From assembly GCA_045540015.1 (NCBI GenBank), contig JAZQGP010000052.1:62001-126000 (forward strand): a stretch of DNA of 64,000 nucleotides, written 5' to 3'. A program made the position numbers and the translations under genes. Each line of letters begins with the position of its first letter. Positions within the stretch are counted from its first letter, which is position 1. The notes under the pieces were generated by a model. It was not told where the DNA came from, ran no database searches, and saw only the letters and a list, made by a program, of their open reading frames with translations. Below, one piece after another: positions 8,501 to 15,241 of the stretch. This stretch comes from UMGS1387 sp045540015. Lineage in GTDB: Bacteria > Bacillota > Clostridia > Oscillospirales > CAG-382.

Positions 8501-9937
8501 ATATAAATAAATTGTTTTTGTTTTAGCTGTATTAGAATCAAGAGTAGCTGTAACAGCAACGAGACCTGAACCGCCTGCACAAGCAAGTGTTGCCGTATTG
8601 TCGCCGTTAACAGTAAGGGTTGCAACATTACCTTCATCAACCTTACTCCAAGTAACAGGAGAATTATAATCATTCTTATACGTAAGAGTGATAGTTGCAT
8701 CAGCATCACCTGTTACATATGTACTATCTGAAACAATGTCAAAAGCATCAACAACATTAAGAGGAATCGACTTCGACATTCCGTCAAATGTTACAGTAAC
8801 TGTAGCGTTACCGTAAGCGTTTGCAGTAGCAGTAACAGTTTTACCTGACATTGCACTGAGCTTTACGGCGTCACCTTCTACACTCCATTTGACATCACTG
8901 TAGTCTACATCAAGATTACCTTCAAAATCAACAGTCAATGTTGTTGTTTCACCAACATAGCTAAGTTCGGATTTATCTGTTGTAAAACCGTTCAAAACAA
9001 CGTCAACTCCTGCTCCTGTTGCATAAAGAACAACGTCCTCATTTGCAAGTGTATAGCTTTCAATGGCATCTCCGCCTATGGTGTCGGACCATGATTCGTA
9101 ATATACACTGTCGAAAACTTCAGATGTAACATCTATGCTTGTCATGATATTCTTGTTTTCATCCAAAAGAACATATTCGGAATACAGTTCATTTGCGCCT
9201 GTAGAGTCCATATATGTAACCTTGTATGAAGGATAAAGACCTATATCATCGAAATAAAAGGTTGTAGGACTAACGTTTGCATCAACAGATGTAAGCTGGA
9301 AACTGATGTAGTTCAGATAACCGTCATTTACAGCAGGATTAGCAGAATTACTGTAATCATATACATCATCAATTACTGTCCGTCCTGCATTTGTAGAAAC
9401 GGAGAAAGATTTAACAATTCCCTGGCTTTCATCTGTGAGAATCCACGAAGAAGAATTCGAAGTGTGTTCACCGTTATTAATTTTAGCAACCTTAAACGAG
9501 GTGTAAATTGGTCTTTCATCTTCAAATTTAGGATCAAAATTAATTTTTATACTGGGATGAAAATAAGCATAACTGTCAGGTATCTCAATAATCGGCGCTG
9601 TCGCAGTATAAACCTTGCTCGAAGGATTTGATGCGACGATGACAGGGTTGTCAACAACTGCATATGTTGTACTGTTGAAATTATTTGCGGACATAACATT
9701 GGTAATGTCTGCAAAGCTTGCATTATCGCTTTCTGCGTTAAGTAATGCAGTTGTTCCCGTGAGCATATTAAGTCCGGGTTTTGTTGTCACAGCACCTGAA
9801 AGTGCCGCGTCTTCGGCAGCAACAACCTCTGCCACGGTTTCCTGTGCCGACTCTACGGTTTGCATTGTCGGCGCTGCCCATACTGTCGGCGTAACAACCA
9901 TCAACAATGCTAGTACGATGCTTAGAAATCTCTTCAT
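5555..9937 (-). CDS. Giant secreted SGNH-esterase-like surface protein, paralog 2
   Basis: This protein is about 1,460 aa and has the same domain order as paralog 1, with high similarity in the SGNH and C-terminal parts. The ATG at 9937 is preferred over a GTG six bases upstream because AGGAGA then sits 7 bases away. The signal peptide is MKRFLSIVLALLMVVTPTVWA. The SGNH domain starts near residue 590 (YLALGNSFLNHG) and carries RGMAAS, QLAENV and the Asp/His block GSHPGDYGHNAIA. Big_2 domains flank it, followed by the InlB-type repeat (NGYKFAGWSL) and a beta-sandwich module ending IDEIEFVRV. The unnamed C-terminal domain begins near residue 1299 (GIRFRAGI) and contains FTGVLTNI, ARPYMKV and YGDVISRSIY. 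The serine, aspartate and histidine positions are intact, so activity is expected. It is separated from paralog 1 by a terminator and promoter, so it is a separate transcription unit. It is predicted extracellular, with unknown substrate. Confidence 0.8.
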   Translation of the reverse strand: MKRFLSIVLALLMVVTPTVWAAPTMQTVESAQETVAEVVAAEDAALSGAVTTKPGLNMLTGTTALLNAESDNASFADITNVMSANNFNSTTYAVVDNPVIVASNPSSKVYTATAPIIEIPDSYAYFHPSIKINFDPKFEDERPIYTSFKVAKINNGEHTSNSSSWILTDESQGIVKSFSVSTNAGRTVIDDVYDYSNSANPAVNDGYLNYISFQLTSVDANVSPTTFYFDDIGLYPSYKVTYMDSTGANELYSEYVLLDENKNIMTSIDVTSEVFDSVYYESWSDTIGGDAIESYTLANEDVVLYATGAGVDVVLNGFTTDKSELSYVGETTTLTVDFEGNLDVDYSDVKWSVEGDAVKLSAMSGKTVTATANAYGNATVTVTFDGMSKSIPLNVVDAFDIVSDSTYVTGDADATITLTYKNDYNSPVTWSKVDEGNVATLTVNGDNTATLACAGGSGLVAVTATLDSNTAKTKTIYLYVTEQVIAGDDATTVVAGTASTTVIAEDAGSANIIAKSYTKGVAAPYDVVYTVNDNSLAKLINNADGSATVEAIKNGTLVVTATSVYDNNAVAEFTIEISNQREKFAKYEFRYLALGNSFLNHGEYSGWTWDDPENGARGMAASKVELDYFNRTKYHLTHNPGYVADIDAVKFGGANWEQSLVADLVTDIVNDTALTDEQKESKIIAKATETAKTGTNFVSSLTEKLKTYKPNILTIQLAENVRCMNATALEAAYDVLYGTIAKNKPEDCIVVVITMFSNDVRTQVPVKVAKKYGFLVNDMSFVSTWHTSQTPAVTSYENPYYAYEQYKDSPTVGKFGSHPGDYGHNAIAEGNVKQINSVLASKIESEFIYLPSDLTINGADTITDVNGSELYTVNSDPSDAATEVEWSVDNPNIAYISNEGVLTAVNNGQVVLTATSTYDKSVVATKTVTVSGQAPCFTVSYTAGTDDTSVAGLPESFEYAKDEFVLSSAVPTRNGYKFAGWSLKKDGPVIKTAVIEEDTTIYATWEYAYKWTFDTDGDTESLGYAGVFHAKAANGIFSGMSFETGLSVYFDHLLLDSSLYTDFRFKMLVGSTESNQKLNITVNTTDGDAKFTADITDAEMHEYTFSLKDITGTITGFEIAPSPLNATIEIDEIEFVRVPGADYLNISEENTVIDANNIVYLVGTLNIADGASVILKNGIFVIDDITGNKAITLEDANLITEADIEGYAVIDLGEKASADNTRYVQANGLTYAVNERENKLGLIFDKETIVTITEKNADAFVSSTYYCINNGVVSVIDTFTNALTSKPSAQMRIDEHTGIRFRAGITHTAKNATGKYNVVEYGYVVARADQLEETGSQLNFDFSNVASGTAYLKNDGGVVTKNYVYEMLDDETIFTGVLTNIPKQYYTAVLTARPYMKVKTENGIHIIYGDVISRSIYQVARAILADENNGLSEEELTIIRDIVNSVQPDNETFVDIGGLW

Positions 9938-9966
9938 AAACACATCTCCTAATAATAATTATAAAT

Positions 9967-10013
9967 TTGGAAATATCCAAGAGTATTTTACACATTAATC
10001 AAGTAAATAACAA
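9967..10013 (-). promoter_or_regulatory. Promoter with palindromic operator, paralog 2
   Basis: Minus strand: -35 TTGTTA (10008-10013), 17-bp spacer, -10 TAAAAT (9985-9990) in the context GTGTAAAAT. Immediately downstream is TTGGATATTTCCAA (9967-9980), an inverted repeat of TTGGA/TCCAA covering the predicted start of transcription. A repressor site or 5' UTR hairpin are both possible. The same layout precedes paralog 1. Confidence 0.55.
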
Positions 10014-10276
10014 TATCAATTCTTTAATAACATGTAAACCCGAAGTTAACAGCCGAGCTGCTGTTTACGATGTTTGGTAATATTCAACAACATTTTGTTT
10101 CTGTTTTATAGCAATTATTTGAAAATCATTGGTAAATATATATAAAAGCTCTGATATTCAGTTCACATAATTAACACATTGTTAACATGCGTTTTTTTAC
10201 GAAACTGATTATAAAGATTCTCAGTTCAACCATTTCATATGGTGTTAACGTAATTTAAATCATAAGCACAAAAAAT

Positions 10277-10298
10277 GCGGCACTCTTTCGAGTACCGC
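10277..10298 (-). terminator. Intrinsic terminator of SGNH paralog 3
   Basis: The minus-strand RNA reads GCGGUACUC-GAAA-GAGUGCCGC and then AUUUUUUG. The 9-bp stem with a GAAA tetraloop contains one U-G wobble, and the U-run is long. It lies about 20 bp after the stop codon of paralog 3. Confidence 0.88.
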
Positions 10299-10317
10299 GT
10301 ACAGATTTTGATGTAAA

Positions 10318-13300
10318 TTATTTATACAAATCATCAGCCGGGAAGAAAATTTCATTATCGGGTTGTGCTTTGTTTATAATATTATTAACAATGTCAAGTT
10401 CTTCATCGGTAAGACCGTTATTCGGGTCAGCAAGTACGGCTTTTGCTACTTCATAAATACTTCTTTCCGTTGAATCTCCGTATACAACATGCGTGCCGTT
10501 TACGGTTTTTATTCTCATATAAGGTCTCGCAACAAGCTTTGTGTTATAGTGAGCTTGAGGAATATTAGTCATAAGGCCGGTGAAGATGATCTCAGTATTA
10601 TTTGTATCAAATACATAATCCTTATCAACTGCACCGGATTCATTCTTAACATATGCCGTACCGCTTATAATCTTCGGAAAATCAAAGTTCAGTTCAGCAC
10701 CGGCTGATGTCAATTGATCTTTGCGTGCAACTATATAACCGTATTCAGTGATATTATATCCATCTGTTGTATTTCTCGCAGAATGAGTAATACCTGCACG
10801 GAAGCGGATACCTGTATATTCATCAGTTCTGAGAGAAGCTCCTTGCTTTGCGGTCAAAGCATTTTTAAAAATATCAATCTCTCCGGCAGTACCGTTGTTA
10901 AAGCAGTAGTATGCAACCGATACAAAAGTATCTCCTTCCTTTTCGGTAACAACAGCAATTGTTTCTTTATCACATATTAAACCAAGTGTGTTGGAGCGTT
11001 CGTTCATTTCGGTTGTGACACCGTTTATCTGAAGATATCTTATGTTGCTTTCATATTCCTTTGGACCGAGATTAACAGAAGCATATCCCTCGATTTGAGC
11101 ACTTGTAATAAGGTTTGCATCGCTTAATGTAATAACACTTGCATCACCGTCTATTTCCCCGATAACAAACGTACCGTTTTTGAAAGTAATCGATGCACCT
11201 GATGAAATTGTAAGCTTTTTTATATAATATGTAGCATCACCTGCGTTAACAGACATATTAGGTCTTTGAACTCTGAGATTTCTAACAGCCGCAGGGCATC
11301 TTGTAAATTCAATTTCGTCAAGGCTTATTGAGCACTCAAGCATAGAAGGTTTGATTTCAAAACCGGTTATAGTACCTTCTAGATTTGCTACACTGAATAC
11401 ATATTCATTCATTTGAGCATCTTCAATAGCAACCTTGAAATTATACTCACCGACGGTAGTAGTAATCTTCGCTGTCAATTCCTGATTTTCTTCGTCGCTT
11501 GAAAAGCTTGTTACTACTCTGAGCTTTTCATAATTTGCACTGTCAAGAATAAGCTCAGAGGCAACTACGGCAAGACCTCCTTCATAGGAAATACCGCTTG
11601 CAACGCCGTCCTTAACAGATGTATTAAATGCACCGATAGTAATGCCTTCAAAATTGCCGTCAGTTTCAAATGTCCAGTTGTCGGCGACCTTCCATACAGC
11701 GTATACTGTAGTATTTGCAGTAATTGTAGCTGTAGTTATTACGGTTCCGTTTTCTGCAAGAGACCAGCCTGCAAACTTATAACCATTACGAGTAGGAGAC
11801 GCTGCAGAAAGAACATATTCGCCCTTTGCGTAAGCAAAGCTTTCGGGAAGTCCGGCGATAGATTCATCATCGGCACCTGCAGCATAGGTGACAGTATAAC
11901 AAGGAGTTTGACCGGTAACGGTAACAGCTTTTGTTGTATAAACGTCAGAGTCATATACGCTTGTAGCTTTAACTATAACAGTTCCGTTATTTACCGCAGT
12001 AAGCAACCCGTCATCCGTAATTGTTGCAATGTTTTCGTTATCAACTGACCAGATTACTGTTGTATCAACGTTATCACGATCACCTTTTACAGCATATTTA
12101 GATGTACCGTTTTCAGATGTAATAAAGTTGTCGCCGGAAATTTCAAGAGAGGTAGGAAGATAAATAAATTCAGGTGTAAGTGTTTTGGTGAGTAGTTTAT
12201 TTATCTGTTCAATGTTCCCCTCGGCTATTGCATTATGACCGTAATCTCCGGGATGTGTTCTGAATTCTACCTTATCAGGCCGCTGAGAGGGTGAAAAATC
12301 CGGATACTCAAGAAAAGCATAGTACGGGTTTTGCTGCTGAGAAAGGCCGTTGTAGGTATTTACAAAAGTCATGTCGTTAACAAGGAATCCGTATTTTTCT
12401 GCCATTTTTATCGTTGCTTTTGATCTGTTATTGAGTCCGAAAAGGGTAATTACAACAACAATACAATCTTCGGGCTTGTTTTTGGCAACAAAGCCGTAGA
12501 AGGTATCATAGAACAGCTCAAGAGCTTCATTGTCATCGCACTTAACATTTTCAGCAAGCTGGATTGTGAATATGTTAGGCTTAAATGTTTCTAACTGATT
12601 CTTAAGACTTGTAATATACGAATGATCAAGATAATCTTTTGCAGTACGGTCTGTACTTACATATGATTCAAATCCGGAGCCGTCAAGCTGCTTTGCAGTA
12701 ACCTTAGCTTTATAATCGTCGCTGTTTGCAAGATAATACTGCGTCTTATGGAAATAGTCGTTTTCAACAAGAGATGCAGCCATTCCTCTTGAACCGTTTT
12801 CGGGATCGGACCATGTCCAACCATCAAACGCGCTGTGATTAAGGAAGGAGTTTCCGGTAGCAAGATATCTTATATTATAAGAAGCATACTTTTCACGCTG
12901 ATTGGCTATTTTTATTGATATGTTTGCTGTAACACTGTTATTACTTACAGAAGCAGCTGTAACAACCAGAGTTCCGTTCGTCATTGCCTCAAGAACTACA
13001 CAGCCGTTATTATTTTGCGCAACTCTTGCAATAGAATCGTCGTTGTATGAGAATGTAACGCCGTCATCAGCATTTTTATTCTTTGAGAATGCTTTTCCGG
13101 TTACGGTTACTCTTTCAGCATCTTTTGTAATTACATTTGAAGATGCTTCGATTACTACAATTGTATCGACATTTGAATAAGTATCCGAAACATAAATATC
13201 AATAGATTCAGATTTTGAAGCATCGGATTCAAGAGTAGCAGTAACGGTTATAAGACCCGAACCGGCCTTTGAAGAAACAACAGCGCCGTTATCATTTATA

Positions 13301-15030
13301 TCTACGTTTGCAACACCGTTTTCATCGTATACATCCCAAATTATACTCTTGTCTACGTGAGTAATATTACTTTCTATAACCGGCATAACCGCAACAGTTT
13401 CGCTGGTGCCTGTAAGATATGTAGCCGAAGTATCAAGACTGAGATATGACTCGGAATCGAATTCGGGATAGAAGGCTATACTGTCAATTTCTATATTGCT
13501 TGCTGCAGCAAGTGAGAAAGTAAGGGAATCGGTACTTGCGAAGTCATGAATTATAGGAGAAAGATCTACTACGAATTCGTTATAATCCGCAATACCGCTC
13601 ATAAGCTCAATGCTTTCGTTCCATTCCCCGAAAGAAACAGAAAGTGCTGCGTCTGTTCCAAGATCTTTAGCGCGAATAACCATGTTGGGAGAATACTTGA
13701 CATCAACACCGGGCGCAAATGTAAAGGTTGTTTCAGTATCGGAAGTTATTTTAACACTGCCGCCGCTAAGATGTTCAACATCTGCACCTGTAAATACTTC
13801 TGCATCAGAACTGTTGTTGAACTCGAATTCGGTAGGATTTAGAACTTTTATTGTGATGGTCTTTTTGCTGCCCGAAATATCAACCGTAACATCACTGCTG
13901 CCATATTCTACAGCAGTTACAGACACATTGCTTCCCTTTGAAGACGAAGAAATCTTAACAGCCGTTCCACTGACACTCCATGTGATATCTTCTTCATCAA
14001 CAGAAACTCCGTCTCCGAGAACAGCAGTAAGCATAGATTCAGAACCGATTTTCCCGAGCCCGTATTTTGTAGCTGTAATTTCTTTAACAGGAACAGATGT
14101 ACCTACAGCGTAAAGACTGACGTCCTCGTTATTAAGAGAAACAGACTTTGTCACGTTACCGGAAATTGTTTCCGACCATTCCGTGTATGCAGTATCTCCC
14201 GAAATGTAAGTTTTAGGCTTATAAGAAGTAATTATATCGCCATTTTCATCAAGAATTGCATAATCAATAGCAATTACTTGAGAACCGTCTTGATTATAAT
14301 AGGTAATTTTATATGCAGGGAAAAGTCCCATATCATCATAGCAGAAGGTAGTAGGATTTACATTTCCTGCATAATCTGTATGCTGAAACTTAATTGCATC
14401 AAGGTTAACTACATTATTATCGGCATCAGTAACAGTATAATTCATGACAGAATCAAAAGACTTCCATCCATCGTTTGTAGAAATATTAAAAGCGCTTACT
14501 TCCTTAGTTTTAACAGAAGTTGCTCCCAAAACCCAGAAAAACGCACCGTTAACATGCTCAGCGGTGTTTACCTTGGCAGTTTTAACCGATGTATAAATAG
14601 GTCTGTCAGACGATATTGGAGTAGGTAAAACAATTCTATATCCGGGATATGTAGTATTTGTTACACTTGCAGAACCTATATTCGCTTTGACGGAATATGT
14701 TTTATCTGACATATTGGTTGAATCCTTAACAGGATTGTCCATAATAGCTGCTGTGCTTGGATTAAAACCGCTTATATCGGCAATGGAAGACCATTCGGAA
14801 ATGTTAGCTGAAGCACCTTCAGCATCAAGAAGCTCGGTTGTTCCGGTAAGAATATTGAGACCGGGGTTAACAGTTATAGCATTAAGCTCTGCAACGTTTT
14901 TTGCTAAATCACTGGCAACAAGAATTTTCTTCGGTGTCTCTGCTCCAACAGGCTGAATAGAAGGTACAGCACAAACAGTCGGGCTGACAACCAACAAAAG
15001 CGCTAATATAATACTCAGGACTTTTTTCAC
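10318..15030 (-). CDS. Giant secreted SGNH-esterase-like surface protein, paralog 3 (extra module)
   Basis: This is the longest and most diverged paralog, about 1,570 aa. The start is taken as GTG 15030, giving the signal peptide MKKVLSIILALLLVVSPTVCA with GGGGAG at proper distance. An upstream in-frame ATG at 15048 would place charged residues first. The order matches the other two: N-terminal module ending YDDMGLFPAYKITYY, Big_2 domains, SGNH domain from about residue 720 (YLATGNSFLNHS, RGMAAS, QLAENV, THPGDYGH), Big_2, InlB-type repeat, beta module, and C-terminal domain from about 1410 (GIRFRAGI, FTGLMTNI, ARPYMRI, YGDSTERSIY). It differs by an added ~120-residue beta-sandwich (about 405-523, ending IEIDSIAFYPEF) inserted between Ig-like domains and absent from paralogs 1 and 2. 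The catalytic serine and Asp/His block are present. Own promoter and terminator; extracellular; substrate unknown. Confidence 0.78.
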   Translation of the reverse strand: MKKVLSIILALLLVVSPTVCAVPSIQPVGAETPKKILVASDLAKNVAELNAITVNPGLNILTGTTELLDAEGASANISEWSSIADISGFNPSTAAIMDNPVKDSTNMSDKTYSVKANIGSASVTNTTYPGYRIVLPTPISSDRPIYTSVKTAKVNTAEHVNGAFFWVLGATSVKTKEVSAFNISTNDGWKSFDSVMNYTVTDADNNVVNLDAIKFQHTDYAGNVNPTTFCYDDMGLFPAYKITYYNQDGSQVIAIDYAILDENGDIITSYKPKTYISGDTAYTEWSETISGNVTKSVSLNNEDVSLYAVGTSVPVKEITATKYGLGKIGSESMLTAVLGDGVSVDEEDITWSVSGTAVKISSSSKGSNVSVTAVEYGSSDVTVDISGSKKTITIKVLNPTEFEFNNSSDAEVFTGADVEHLSGGSVKITSDTETTFTFAPGVDVKYSPNMVIRAKDLGTDAALSVSFGEWNESIELMSGIADYNEFVVDLSPIIHDFASTDSLTFSLAAASNIEIDSIAFYPEFDSESYLSLDTSATYLTGTSETVAVMPVIESNITHVDKSIIWDVYDENGVANVDINDNGAVVSSKAGSGLITVTATLESDASKSESIDIYVSDTYSNVDTIVVIEASSNVITKDAERVTVTGKAFSKNKNADDGVTFSYNDDSIARVAQNNNGCVVLEAMTNGTLVVTAASVSNNSVTANISIKIANQREKYASYNIRYLATGNSFLNHSAFDGWTWSDPENGSRGMAASLVENDYFHKTQYYLANSDDYKAKVTAKQLDGSGFESYVSTDRTAKDYLDHSYITSLKNQLETFKPNIFTIQLAENVKCDDNEALELFYDTFYGFVAKNKPEDCIVVVITLFGLNNRSKATIKMAEKYGFLVNDMTFVNTYNGLSQQQNPYYAFLEYPDFSPSQRPDKVEFRTHPGDYGHNAIAEGNIEQINKLLTKTLTPEFIYLPTSLEISGDNFITSENGTSKYAVKGDRDNVDTTVIWSVDNENIATITDDGLLTAVNNGTVIVKATSVYDSDVYTTKAVTVTGQTPCYTVTYAAGADDESIAGLPESFAYAKGEYVLSAASPTRNGYKFAGWSLAENGTVITTATITANTTVYAVWKVADNWTFETDGNFEGITIGAFNTSVKDGVASGISYEGGLAVVASELILDSANYEKLRVVTSFSSDEENQELTAKITTTVGEYNFKVAIEDAQMNEYVFSVANLEGTITGFEIKPSMLECSISLDEIEFTRCPAAVRNLRVQRPNMSVNAGDATYYIKKLTISSGASITFKNGTFVIGEIDGDASVITLSDANLITSAQIEGYASVNLGPKEYESNIRYLQINGVTTEMNERSNTLGLICDKETIAVVTEKEGDTFVSVAYYCFNNGTAGEIDIFKNALTAKQGASLRTDEYTGIRFRAGITHSARNTTDGYNITEYGYIVARKDQLTSAGAELNFDFPKIISGTAYVKNESGAVDKDYVFDTNNTEIIFTGLMTNIPQAHYNTKLVARPYMRIKTVNGTHVVYGDSTERSIYEVAKAVLADPNNGLTDEELDIVNNIINKAQPDNEIFFPADDLYK

Positions 15031-15066
15031 ACAGATCTCCCCTATCATAGAATTTTTATTATTTTA

Positions 15067-15138
15067 ATTTTACAACACATTGTTCAAAAAATGTCGAATA
15101 TTTCTTTAAAAAATGAAAAACAATACGTTAACGTTAAC
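15067..15138 (-). promoter_or_regulatory. Upstream region of paralog 3: -10 and overlapping GTTAAC pair
   Basis: The minus strand carries the same TTGTAAAAT -10 context (15067-15072) as paralogs 1 and 2. About 55 bp further upstream two GTTAAC sites abut (ACGTTAACGTTAACAA, 15125-15140). The palindrome seen at the start site of paralogs 1 and 2 is absent here. No convincing -35 is seen. Confidence 0.4.
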
Positions 15139-15202
15139 AACAACGATTGATATATTTAATAATTTAAATCAACTATATTTTGTTGTTTTGCATAAAGCAA
15201 AA

Positions 15203-15232
15203 ACCTTGCAAGAATCAATACTCTCACAAGGT
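15203..15232 (-). terminator. Intrinsic terminator of topoisomerase III gene
   Basis: In minus-strand RNA, ACCUUGUGAGA pairs with UCUUGCAAGGU through an 11-bp stem with two G-U wobbles, followed by UUUUUGC. It begins 10 bp after the topB stop. Confidence 0.75.
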
Positions 15233-15241
15233 CAATAGTTG

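Larger units (their letters stand above)
9938..10317. other. Intergenic region upstream of SGNH paralog 2
   Basis: This AT-rich 380-bp gap holds no credible gene on either strand. It contains the paralog 2 promoter, three GTTAAC hexamers (10045-10050, 10181-10186, 10244-10249), of which the first lies in the block shared with paralog 1, and the terminator of paralog 3 at 10277-10298. The stretch 10055-10165 shows no recognisable signal. Confidence 0.6.

Noticed and set aside
9938..10317. Possible riboswitch or small RNA in the largest gap
   Set aside because: Apart from the terminator of paralog 3 and the promoter elements, no conserved aptamer-like helices or known riboswitch motifs could be recognised.
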